A stretch of 64,000 bases of DNA from Piscinibacter aquaticus. Lineage in GTDB: Bacteria > Pseudomonadota > Gammaproteobacteria > Burkholderiales > Burkholderiaceae_C. Below the pieces are notes generated by a model that saw nothing but the letters and a program-made list of their open reading frames with translations, ran no database searches and was not told where the DNA came from. Location of the stretch: positions 744,001 to 808,000 of the forward strand of contig VOPW01000001.1 in NCBI GenBank assembly GCA_007994965.1, given 5' to 3'. Positions 53,323 through 62,819 of this stretch are shown piece by piece (the stretch's first letter is position 1; each line of letters opens with the position of its first letter). The position numbers and the translations under genes were made by a program.

Positions 53323-54090
53323 ATGAAGGTGCTGCTGGTCGACGATCACCCGCTGATCCTCTCGGCGCTGAAGAGCGTCATCGAAGGCATGGGCGACGGC
53401 GCCACCGTCGTCGGCGCGGCCAGCGCCAAGGAGGCCCGGCAGACCCTGGCCGCCGACCCCGACTTCGACCTCGTGCTGCTCGACCTGTCTCTCGGCGATG
53501 CGCACGGCTTCGACGTGCTGGTGGAGTTCCGCGCGCAGTACCCGGCGGTGCCGGTGGTGGTGGTGTCGGCCTCCGACCGCAGCAGCGACGTGATCCACGC
53601 CGTCGATCTCGGCGCGATGGGCTTCGTGCCCAAGCGGGCGAGCAACGACACGCTGTTCGAGGCGCTGCGCACCGTGATGTCCGGCGGCATCTACGTGCCG
53701 CCGATGACACTGCGCTCGTTCGACAACGACGGGCCCTCGGGCACGGCTGCCGCAGGCGCGGTACCCGCCGCGCTGAATACCGTGCGCGAGCAGGCCGAGG
53801 CCGGCGCCGTGCAGAAGGCGCCGCCGCTGGCCTCGCTGGGCCTGACACCGCGGCAGACCGACGTGCTCGCGCTGCTGCTGCAGGGCAAGCCGAACAAGCT
53901 GATCGCGCGGGATCTCAACCTCTCGGTCGAGACGGTGAAGGACCACGTCGCCGCGGTGCTGCGCGCGCTGAACGTCAACTCGCGCACGCAGGCGGTGCTG
54001 GCCGTCAGCCAGATGACGCAGCAAGGCGGCATCAACGCATGGCGCACGCCCCGCGCTGAGCACGCCGCCGCAGCCGTCGCCTCCGCCTGA
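53323..54090 (+). CDS. LuxR-type response regulator
   Basis: Receiver (LLVDDHPLILSA, phospho-acceptor Asp in LVLLDLSLGD, Lys in VPKRAS), a flexible Ala/Gly linker, and a LuxR domain (LTPRQTDVLALLLQGKPNKL, NLSVETVKDHVAAVLRAL). The apparent end overlaps the kinase by about 50 bases; one extra base near 54056 would end it at about 54057 (TPRA) and also extend the kinase. Partner of the following hybrid kinase. Confidence 0.92.
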   Translation: MKVLLVDDHPLILSALKSVIEGMGDGATVVGAASAKEARQTLAADPDFDLVLLDLSLGDAHGFDVLVEFRAQYPAVPVVVVSASDRSSDVIHAVDLGAMGFVPKRASNDTLFEALRTVMSGGIYVPPMTLRSFDNDGPSGTAAAGAVPAALNTVREQAEAGAVQKAPPLASLGLTPRQTDVLALLLQGKPNKLIARDLNLSVETVKDHVAAVLRALNVNSRTQAVLAVSQMTQQGGINAWRTPRAEHAAAAVASA

Positions 54091-55886
54091 GCCGGCCGCG
54101 GCGGCGCAGCGGCATTCCGCCCTCGGCGAGGAGGTGCTGGCCGTCTATGCCTACGCACCGGCCACGCTGGCTGGCCTGGCGGCCGGCTTCGGCATGCTGC
54201 TGCTGCTGTTCTGGAACAGCGCACCGCTGGCGGTGCTGCTGCCCTGGGCGGCACTCTTCATCGGCCTGTGGGGGGTGCGCATCTGGCTGGCCCAGGCCTT
54301 CCGTGCCACCTTGCGCCGCGAGGGCATCAACGACTGGAACGTCTGGCGCCTGCGCTGGAACATCCTGACCATCGCCTCAGCCGGGGCCTGGGGCCTGTCG
54401 GGCTGGCTGTTCTACACGCGCGGGCTGGGCATCCAGCAGACCGGGCTGATCCTCGTCATCTACACCTTCTGCATCGCGGCGGTGCCGGTGCTGGCCAACC
54501 AGCCGCGCATGTTCCTCGCCTACGTGGCGATCTGCTTCGGCCCGCTGGTCGCGCGCATCGCCACCGGCGGCGAGGCGCACAGCCTGAGGCTGGCCGGCAT
54601 GCTGGTGATCATCATCACGCTGACCACCGTGCTGGCGCGCAACTACCGCCAGGCGCTGCAGCGGGTGATCGAGCTGAAGCTGCGGGCCGACGGGCTGCTG
54701 GAAGAGCTGCGCATCGAGAAGCAGGCCGCCGAGGCGGCGCGCTACGAGGCCGAGGTGGCCAACCGCGCGAAGACGCAGTTCTTCACCGCCGCCAGCCACG
54801 ACCTGCGCCAGCCGCTGCATGCGATGGGCCTGTTCGCGGAGGCGCTGCGCCAGCGCACGCACGAGCCGGAAGTGGCGAACCTGGTGAACAGCATCAATGC
54901 CTCGGTGGATGCGCTGGAGGGCCTGTTCTCCGAACTGCTCGACATCACCCGCATCGATGCCGGCGGCGTGGAGGTGCGGCCGCAGCACTTCGAACTCGAC
55001 GACATCCTTCGCAAGCTGCGCCTGCATTTCGAGCCGACGGCCTTCGAGAAGGGCCCGGCGCTGGTGCTGCGCGGCGGCCAGCGCGTGGTGCATGCCGATC
55101 CGCTGCTGGTCGAGCGCATCCTGCGCAACCCGGTCAGCAACGCGATCCGCTACACGAACGACGGCGGCGTGCTGGTCGGCGCGCGGCAGCGCGGCGACAC
55201 CGTGCTGGTGCAGGTGTGGGACTCGGGCCTGGGCATCCGCGAGGAGGAGCAGGCCAAGGTCTTCGAGGAGTTCTACCGGTGCCCAATACGCCGGCGGTGG
55301 CGCCGCACCAGCGCAAGGGCCTCGGGCTCGGGCTGGCGATCGTCAAACGCCCGGCCGACCTGATGGGCGCGCCGATCACGCTGCGCTCGCGCGCCGGGCG
55401 CGGAACGGTCTTCACGCTGGAACTGCCGGTCGGCACCAAGCCCCGGGCGCAACCAAGTTCGCTGTCGTCCAAGGCGATGGCGGGCCTGACGCTGGGCGGC
55501 CGCCTGATCGTGGTGGTGGAAGACGAGCCGGCCGTGCGCAGCGGCCTGGAGGTGCTGCTGCAGGGCTGGGGGCGAAGCTGGTCTCGTTCGACAGCGTGGC
55601 CGATTGCGCCGCCTGGGCCGAGGCGGCCGACCCGGCCTCGGTGCAGCCCGACCTGTGCATCGTCGACTACCGGCTGGAAAGCGGTCGCAACGGCGTGGAA
55701 GCCATCGCCGCGCTGCGCCAGCGCTTCGGCGCGCGGCTGCCGGCCATCGTGGTCACCGGCAGCACGATGAGCACGCTCGACAAGGAGGCGCAGGAGAAGG
55801 ATTTCCACCTGCTGCTCAAGCCGGTGGTGCCCAACAAGCTGCGAGCGATGATCGCCTTCAAGCTGGGCGTGAAGCCGGCGCGCTGA
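54039..55886 (+). CDS. Hybrid sensor histidine kinase with C-terminal receiver
   Basis: Six or so N-terminal helices, a coiled linker, H-box FFTAASHDLRQPLHAMGLF, G boxes DSGLGIREEE and KGLGLGLAIV, and a receiver with Asp in LCIVDYRLESG. ATG 54039 is used assuming the frame slip near 54056; otherwise the start is GTG 54134. Other breaks: near 55279 (CCAGG site) and 55575. No periplasmic domain, so the membrane itself or an internal signal is sensed. Confidence 0.87.
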
Positions 55887-55922
55887 CCGACCGGCCGCCG
55901 CGGGCGAAGGCCCGCATCGGCG

Positions 55923-56788
55923 TCAGGCCGGCTCGTAGGCCAGGCGCACGTAGATCGGCGCGAAGGCCTCGGCCTGGGTGATCTCGAGCAGGCGCTCCCG
56001 CGCCAGCTCGAGCATCGCGATGAAGGTGACCACCATCACCTGCGGGCCGCGCGAGGTGTCGAACAGATCCTCGAACATTGCGAAGCGGCGGCCCTGCAGG
56101 CGGCGCAGCACGATGCTCATGTGCTCGCGCACGCTGAGCTGCTCGCGCGTGATCGTGTGGTGCTGATTCAGCTTGGCGCGGCGCAGGATGTCGGCCCAGG
56201 CGGCGCGCAGGTCGTCGGCGTCGACGTCGGGGAAGCGCGGTGCGAGCGACTGCTCGATCGTTACCTGGGCGCGCAGGAAATCACGGCCCAGCAGCGGCAG
56301 TGCGTCGAGCTTGGCCGCCGCGAGCTTGATCTGCTCGTACTCGATCAGCCGGCGCACCAGCTCGGCGCGCGGATCCTCGGGCTCCTTGCCGTCTTCCGTC
56401 TTCTTCGGCGGCAGCAGCATGCGCGACTTGATCTCGATCAGCATCGCTGCCATCAGCAGGTACTCGCTGGCCAGCTCGAGATTGGTCTTGCGGATCTGGT
56501 CGACGTAGGCGAGGTACTGGCGCGTCACGTCGGCCAGCGGGATGTCGAGGATGTTGAAGTTCTGCTTGCGGATCAGGTAGAGCAGCAGGTCCAGCGGGCC
56601 CTCGAAGGCCTCGAGAAAGACCTCCAGCGCATCCGGCGGGATGTACAGATCCTGCGGCATGGCGAACAGCGGTTCGCCATACAGCCGCGCCACGGCGACG
56701 CTGTCCACCACCGCCGGCGGCAGGGCCTGCACGTCGGGCGTGGGGGCGGCATGTCGGGCACCTCGGGTGCCGCGGCGTCGTGGCTCAT
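55923..56788 (-). CDS. scpA: Segregation and condensation protein A
   Basis: The SMC-partner kleisin: N-terminal FEGPLDLLLYLIRKQNFNIL, the helical middle EYLLMAAMLIEIKSRMLLPP and C-terminal winged helix MVVTFIAMLELARERL. It bridges SMC heads in chromosome condensation. A C-run slip near 56747 separates the true start MSHDAAAPEV at 56788 from the body. The DUF3460 gene precedes it in the same direction. Confidence 0.93.
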
Positions 56789-56801
56789 CGACCGTGGGGG
56801 C

Positions 56802-57003
56802 TCAGTGGCCTTTGGTCTGGTACACAGGGCTGCTGCGGAACGCGGGCCTCGCGGTATTCGGCCTGGGCGTCTCGGTCGACGGGCTTGTCCCAGAGCAGGG
56901 CACGGCCGGCCTGCTGTTCCTGCTCCAGCGTCGGGCGGGCGGCCTTCAGCTGGTCGAGGAAGCTGGTGACGTCGGACTTGTAGGGTTTCCAGAAGAGCGG
57001 CAT
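56802..57003 (-). CDS. DUF3460 family small protein
   Basis: About 66 residues: MPLFWKPYKSDVTSFLDQLK, then PTLEEEQ-like and GRALLWDKPVD, the family signature. A break near 56825 restores the ending TKGH; the unbroken frame would run into scpA. Usually found beside scpA in betaproteobacteria. Function unknown. Confidence 0.8.
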
Positions 57004-57013
57004 GGCGGCGATT

Positions 57014-57172
57014 TTATCCGCCGGCCCCGGACGGCCGGCTGACGCCGCTTGTCGGGCAGGAAATCCTTCGTGGAGGCAACACGCTGGCCCGTTGCGCGGC
57101 TTCCGACAGGTCGACCGTCTGGCCCGCCTTGGTGACTTCAGCCGACCGCTTGAGCTCGTCGAGGAGACTCAC
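57014..57172 (-). CDS. Uncertain small ORF upstream of DUF3460
   Basis: GTG at 57172 opens 52 codons reading SLLDELKRSAEVTKAGQTVD at the start, a charged, gene-like amphipathic sequence. The second half is Pro/Arg-rich and looks out of frame. It could be a real small gene with a slip or chance. This is the only content seen in the 266 bases between DUF3460 and the CYTH gene. Confidence 0.25.
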   Translation of the reverse strand: MSLLDELKRSAEVTKAGQTVDLSEAAQRASVLPPRRISCPTSGVSRPSGAGG

Positions 57173-57269
57173 GGTCTTGTTGTTCGGCCGTGATGACGGG
57201 CAAAGGCATGTCGCAGCATCGCGACGGTGCTTTCATCAAGCCCGGGGTGGCTTCTGCGAGGATCGCCGC

Positions 57270-58755
57270 ATGACCGAGATCGAGCTCAAGTTCCAGGTGC
57301 CGCACGAGCGCCGCGAGACGGTGCGTGCCGCCGTGGCCGGCCGCGGCGCCTCTGCCATGCCGCTGCGCCTGCAGGCCGCCTACTTCGACACCGACGACGG
57401 CCTGCTGGCCGGTGCCGGCGTGGCGCTGCGCCTGCGCCGCGAGGGCCCTCGCTGGGTGCAGACGCTCAAGGCCACCGGCGCCGATGCGATGACGCGGCTG
57501 GAGCACAACGCGCCGCGCCGCGAACGCGGCGCGGCGGTGCCGGCGCTCGATCTTGCGCTGCACACGGGCACGCCGGCCGGCGACCGGCTCGCTGCGTTGC
57601 TGGCATCGCGGCCCGATGCCACGCTGGTGTGCCGCTACCGCACCGACATTCGCCGCACGGCCCGCCTGCTGCGCCGGCACGGCGCGACGCTGGAGCTGGC
57701 GTTCGACGAGGGCGTGATCGTCGCCGGCGAGGCTGCCGTGGCGGTCTGTGAACTGGAGATCGAGCTGGTTGCGGGCTCGCCGGCCGGATTGCTCGCCGTG
57801 GCCGGCGAGTGGGTCGCCCGCCACGGCCTCTGGCTCGATACCCGCAGCAAGGCCGAGCGCGGCACGATGCTCGCGCAAGGCCGCGCGCACTCGCCGCCCC
57901 GCAAGGCTGTCGACGTGCGCCTCGATCGTGCGGCCGACGCCGCGAGCGCGCGCCGCATCGTGCTGGCCGAATGCCTGCAGCAGGTGACGGCCAATGCCAG
58001 CACGGTGGCCAGCGGCGACTTCGCCGAAGAGCATGTGCACCAGCTGCGCGTGGGCTGGCGGCGCCTGCGCACGGCGCTGCAGTTGTTCGCGGCCGATGCG
58101 CAGGGCGATGCGATGGAGGCCGCCGCCGCCGACGCATTCCGGGCCTTGTCCGCAGCCCGCGACGCGGCGGCGATTGCCGGGCCGCTGGGGGGATCAGATC
58201 GACGCCGCGATGTCGGCCAACGCGCCGCAGCTCGTGCCGCCGCGCCTGCAACTCGGCGACCCCGCCGACCCGGCGCTCGCCGTGCGCGACGCTGCGACCC
58301 AGCGCCTGCTGCTCGATCTGATGGGCGCTGCGCTGCTGCCGACAGCGCCGCAGCCCGATTCGCCGGCGGCCGCAGCGGTGATGGTGCCGGCGCTCGACCA
58401 CTGGCATCGCGCGCTGCGCCGCGAGGTCAAGCGCTTCGCATCGCTCGACGATGCCGCGCGCCATCGGCTCCGCAGGCGCGTCAAGCGCCTGCGTTACGGC
58501 GTGGCGTTCGCGCGAGGCCTGTTCGGCCGCAAGGCCACGGACCGCTACCTGCGCGCCCTGGCGGCCTTGCAACAGGAGCTCGGCGCGCTCAACGATGCGG
58601 CCGTGGCCCTCGCGGCCTGGCGGAGCATCCCCGAGCCCGATCCATCGACGGCCTTCGCGCTCGGCTGGCTCTCGGCGCGCCGGGAGGCCCTGGCCGCCGC
58701 CTGCGAGCCGGCGCTGGCGGCCTTCGCCGCCGCGAAGAAGCCCTGGCCGCGCTGA
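57270..58755 (+). CDS. CYTH-CHAD domain protein (inorganic triphosphatase type)
   Basis: The CYTH domain begins MTEIELKFQVP, the ExExK signature, with further tunnel residues in AYFDTDD, LRLRREG and ELEIEL. The CHAD helical domain follows (EEHVHQLRVGWRRLRTALQL, histidine and arginine pattern). Relatives such as E. coli YgiF hydrolyse triphosphate; CHAD binds polyphosphate. Break near 58190 in a G run. About 500 residues. Confidence 0.9.
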
Positions 58756-58767
58756 GCGGCAACGGGC

Positions 58768-60423
58768 TCAGAGACGGCAGCGCTGCAGCGCCTCGGCCAG
58801 TGTCGGCGCGAAGGCGGCTTCGCCGAGTTGCGCGGCGAAGCCGGCACGCCGCATCAGCGACAGTGGCTGCTCGTTGAGTTCGGCCAGCCACAGCGTGATG
58901 CCGCGCCGGCCGAGCGCGCGATGCAACTGCTCCAGCGCATCGAGCCCCGAGGTGTCCATCGCGATCAGCCGGTGCGTGTCGAGCACGAGCGCGTGCGTGC
59001 CCTCGGGCAGCTGCGCCGGCAGCGCTTCGAGCTTGCCGACGGCGCCGAAGAAGAGCGCGCCGTACATCTCGCGAACCTGCACGCCCTGCGCCGCATCGGT
59101 GCGGGCGTGCGGCTCGATGCGGAACAGCGTGCTCATGCGGTAGATGAAGAACACGCAAGCCAGCACCAGACCGACCTCCACCGCGACGGTGAGATCGAAC
59201 ACCACCGTCAGCACGAAGGTGCCGACGAGGATCGTGCGGTAGGGCACGCTGAACTGCCGCAGCCGCGCGAACTCGCGCCACTCGCCCATGTTCCAGGCGA
59301 CGAAGAGCAGGATGCCCGCCAGCGCGGCCAGCGGCACGTGCAGCGCCAGCGGCGCCGCGACCAGCACCACCGCCAGCAGCGTCAGCGCATGCACGATGCC
59401 GGCGATCGGGCTGGTGGCGCCGGAGCGCACGTTGGTGACGGTGCGCGCGATCGTGCCGGTGGCCGGAATGCCGCCGAAGGCCGGCACGACCATGTTGGCC
59501 ACGCCCTGCGCCATCAGCTCCTGGTTCGGGTCGTGGCGCGGCGCATCGATCAGGTTGTCGGCGACTCGCGCGCACAGCAGCGATTCGATCGCGCCGAGCA
59601 TCGCCAGCGTCAGCGTCGGGATCACCAGCTGCTTGGCACTGTCCCAGCTGAAGGGCGGCAGCTGCAGGTCGGGCAGGGCCTGCGGGATGCCGCCGAAGCG
59701 GCTGCCGATGGTCTCCACCGGCAGGCCCAGCATCGCGGTGGCCAGCGTGGCCAGCACCAGCGCGACGATGGTGCCGGGCACGTGTGCCGCCGAGCGGTAC
59801 AGGCGGTGGCGCCAGCCGATGTTGTCCCGCGGCACCGCGTATGACTTCGGCCACAGCACCACCAGCGCCGCAGGCGAGGCCGATGGCGAGTGCCAGCGGG
59901 TTGAGCGTGTGCAGCTGCCGTGCCAGCACGCCGATCTGGGTGAAGAAGTCGGCCGGCATCTTCTCGATGCTCAGGCCGAGCAGGTCCTTCAGCTGCGACA
60001 GCCCGATCAGCACCGCGATGCCGTTGGTGAAGCCGATGATGATCGTCACCGGGATGTAGCGCACCAGCGCGCCGAGGCGCAACAGCCCCATCACGAACAG
60101 CAGCACGCCCGACAGCGAGGTGGCGATCAGCAGGTTGGTCAGGCCGTAGCGCTCGACGATGCCGTAGACGATCACGATGAAGGCGCCGGCCGGCCGCCGA
60201 TCTGCACCGGCGAACCGCCGAGTGCCGAGATCAGCAGCCCGGCCACGATCGCGGTGACCAGCCCCTGCTCCGGCTTGACGCCCGAGGCGATCGCGAAGGC
60301 CATCGCCAGCGGCAACGCCACCACGCCCACCGTCACGCCCGCGGCGACGTCGGCACGCAGCCGCGTCGCGTCGTAGCCGCGCAAGGCGGTCAGCAGTCGC
60401 GGCCGGAAGGGGTGGAGCTGCAT
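58768..60423 (-). CDS. SulP-family anion transporter with STAS domain
   Basis: About 550 residues. N-terminal VAAGVTVGVVALPLAMAFAI and the signature region GGSPVQIGGPAGAF are followed by about twelve helices, with IPATGTIARTVTNVRSGATS in the core. The C-terminal STAS domain has LDTHRLIAMDTSGLDALE. Likely sulfate, bicarbonate or dicarboxylate uptake. Breaks near 60190 and 59872. ATG 60423 preferred; ATG 60468 would overlap the operator. Confidence 0.9.
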
Positions 60424-60469
60424 CGCCGCCTGAGTATGCCTTGCGGATATGGTTGGCACATCATTCACA

Positions 60470-60490
60470 TATGATGTGCATCAGATGCAC
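60470..60490 (+). promoter_or_regulatory. Palindromic operator and -10 before the RHH gene
   Basis: TATGAT (60470-60475) is directly followed by GTGCATC-A-GATGCAC (60476-60490), a perfect 7-1-7 palindrome ending 14 bases before ATG 60505. The gap lies between the divergent SulP and RHH genes. The size suits a dimeric ribbon-helix-helix repressor. Confidence 0.55.
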
Positions 60491-60504
60491 TCGACCGCAC
60501 GGCC

Positions 60505-60704
60505 ATGGAAAGCAAGACCGCCCGACTCACGCTGCTGATCGATCCGGCCAAGAAGGCTGCCTTCGAGTCGCTGTGCGCAGCGCAGGACCTCACGCGCCCT
60601 CGCAGGTGGTGCGGCAGCTGATCCGCGAGTACCTCGACCGCCACGGCGTGGCCTACCCGACACGCAGCAAGGTGGTCGCGCGCAAGCCGGCGGCGCGCCG
60701 CTAG
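60505..60704 (+). CDS. CopG-like ribbon-helix-helix regulator
   Basis: About 66 residues: the strand MESKTARLTLLIDPAKKAAF, helix FESLCAAQDLT and, after a C-run slip near 60597, SQVVRQLIREYLDRHG, the RHH fold. A basic tail follows. No toxin gene is adjacent. Probably represses its own promoter and perhaps sulP. Confidence 0.78.
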
Positions 60705-60718
60705 GCCGCACGGCGCAC

Positions 60719-61485
60719 ATGCCCGCCGAATTCCTCCACGGCCTGACGCGGCGCACCCGCACGCGGCGCAGCAACCGCCAGCTCGGTGCGGTGCTGGCCT
60801 TCGTCGCCGGTGCGATCAACGCCGGCGGCTTCCTCGCCGTGCAGCGCTACACCTCGCACATGACCGGCGTGGTCTCCGCCATCGCCGACGATCTGGTGCT
60901 CGGCCAGTTCGCGCTGGCCATGGCCGGTGTCTCGGCGCTGCTGGCCTTCGTCAGCGGCGCGGCGCTGACCGCGGTGCTGATCAACTGGGCACGCCGGCGC
61001 GAGCTGCAGGGCGAGTACGCGCTCTCGCTGATGCTCGAGGCGACTCTGCTGCTGGCCTTCGGGCTGCTCGGCGCCAACCTGGAGCTGTTCGTCGATGTGT
61101 TCCTGCCGTCGACCGTGCTGCTGCTGTGCTTCATCATGGGCCTGCAGAACGCCATCGTCACCAAGATCTCGCAAGCGGAAATCCGCACCACGCACATGAC
61201 CGGCGTGATCACCGACCTCGGCATCGAGCTCGGCCGGCTGCTCTACTGGAACCGCTCCACGGTTGCCAACGAGCGGCACTTCGTGCGCGCCAACCGAGAC
61301 AAGCTCGCCATCCACGCCACCATCCTGGGCCTGTTCTTCGGCGGCGGCATCGTCGGCGCGCTCGCCTTCAAGCACGCCGGCTTCGTGGCCACCGTGCCGA
61401 TCGCCGCCTTGCTCATGGCCATGGCCGCGCCGCCTTGCTCGCCGATCTGCGCACCCACATTCTTCGCGCCGGTGACGATCGGTGA
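60719..61485 (+). CDS. DUF1275 (YoaK-like) membrane protein
   Basis: About 255 residues, six helices. Family motifs: AFVAGAINAGGFLAVQRYTS-HMTGVVS and GLQNAIVTKISQAEIRTTHM. A slip near 61432 restores LADLRTHILRAGDDR. Function of the family is unknown. It follows the RHH gene by 14 bases. Confidence 0.88.
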
Positions 61486-61565
61486 TGGCCGGGGCGTCGT
61501 TCCGACCCTCAGCGAGGGATGCGCGGCACGCCGTTCGCCGATACGATGGCGGATTGGTGGCGCCC

Positions 61566-61952
61566 ATGCTCGATCGCATCCTTCTCATCGACGACAGCGA
61601 GCCCGATCTCATCTATACGCGCATCGTGCTCGAGCGCGCGAAGGTGGTGCGCGAGATCGTCCACTTCGAGTCGGCCCGTGACGCGCTGGCACGGCTCGAC
61701 CGCCCCGATTGCCCGGGTGCCGACCTGATCCTGCTGGACATCAACATGCCGGGCATGAACGGCTTCGATTTCCTTCGCGCGTACGAGACCGCCGCCCGCA
61801 GGCCGCACACGCCATCGGTGGTGATGCTCAGTTCGTCGGCCGACCCGACCGATCGGCGAAGCGCCGAGAGCTTCGGCAGTGTGCGCGGCTTCGTCACCAA
61901 GCCGCTGGCCTCGGGCCAGGCCCAGGGGCTGCTGGACCTGCTGCGGGCGTGA
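61566..61952 (+). CDS. Single-domain response regulator (Rcp1-like)
   Basis: 128 residues, receiver only: ILLIDDSEPDLIYTRIVLER, phospho-acceptor Asp in LILLDINMPGMNG, Ser in VMLSSSADPTD and Lys in FVTKPL. The pattern is that of receivers paired with phytochrome-type or MASE kinases. Its stop overlaps the next GTG. Likely target of the kinase two genes downstream. Confidence 0.9.
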   Translation: MLDRILLIDDSEPDLIYTRIVLERAKVVREIVHFESARDALARLDRPDCPGADLILLDINMPGMNGFDFLRAYETAARRPHTPSVVMLSSSADPTDRRSAESFGSVRGFVTKPLASGQAQGLLDLLRA

Positions 61953-62819
61953 AGCGCTGCCTGTCGCCGTAGGTCGCGGCCCTGTGTGCCGCCCTGGCCA
62001 CGGCGGCGCAGGCGCAGTGGCCCGGCCCGTCGCAACCGGTTCGAGTTGCGCCCGAGCGCGATTACGGCCCGTTCGTCTTCCAGCGCGACGACGGCGCCAT
62101 CGACGGGCTGTCGATCGAGATGCTGAGGCTGCTCCAGCAGCGCATCGGCCTGACGCTGCAGATGCTGCCCGCGCGCCCGCTCAACGATCAGCTGCAGGCG
62201 CTGCGGCAGCGTGACGCCGACCTGGTGTCGTCACTGCGTGCCACGCCGGAACGCGGCGCATACGCCCTGTTCACGCTGCCCTACGTGTCGGTGCCGGCCG
62301 TGCTGGTGATGCGCACCGGCGAGGCCGAGCGCAGCCTGGCCGCCATGTCCGGGGAGGCCATCGCCGTGGGCCAGGGCTTTGCGGTGGAGCCGGTGATGCG
62401 CCAGCGCTACCCGCGCGTGCCTGGCAGGGCGTGAGCGACGATGCCGTGGCGCTGCGTGGCCTCGCGCAGCGCCGCTATGCAGCCGCGGTGGTGGATGCGG
62501 CCAGCTTTGCCCACGTCAGCCGCGTACAGCGGCTGGAGGGGCTGGAGGTCGTCGGGCCGGTGGACTTCAGTACACGCTGTCCTTCGCCGTGCGCAGCGAC
62601 TGGCCCGAACTGCGCGATGCACTCGACGCCGCGATCCGCGCGCTGCCGCGCGAGCAGCGCCGGGCGGTGCTGCGCCAGTGGCTGGCCGAGCCCCGGGTGC
62701 CGCGGCGCACGCCGTGGGCCACCGCCGTCGGCTGGACGCTGCTGGCCACTGGCGTGCTGGTGGCTGGCGTTGCGGCAGCACGTGGCCTGTGGCGCCGCCG
62801 TCCGGAGCCGGGCCGATGA
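61949..62819 (+). CDS. Solute-binding-domain protein with C-terminal membrane anchor
   Basis: An SBP_bac_3-like domain: VRVAPERDYGPFVFQRDDGA, IDGLSIEMLRLLQQRIGL and DLVSSLRATPERGAYALFT. A C-terminal helix (AVGWTLLATGVLVAGVAAA) with an Arg-rich end anchors it in the membrane. The GTG start overlaps the receiver stop, but codon 8 (61970-61972) is TAG, perhaps a Trp codon miscalled. Slips near 62427 and 62570. Likely a sensor input for the adjacent kinase rather than a transporter. Confidence 0.72.
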
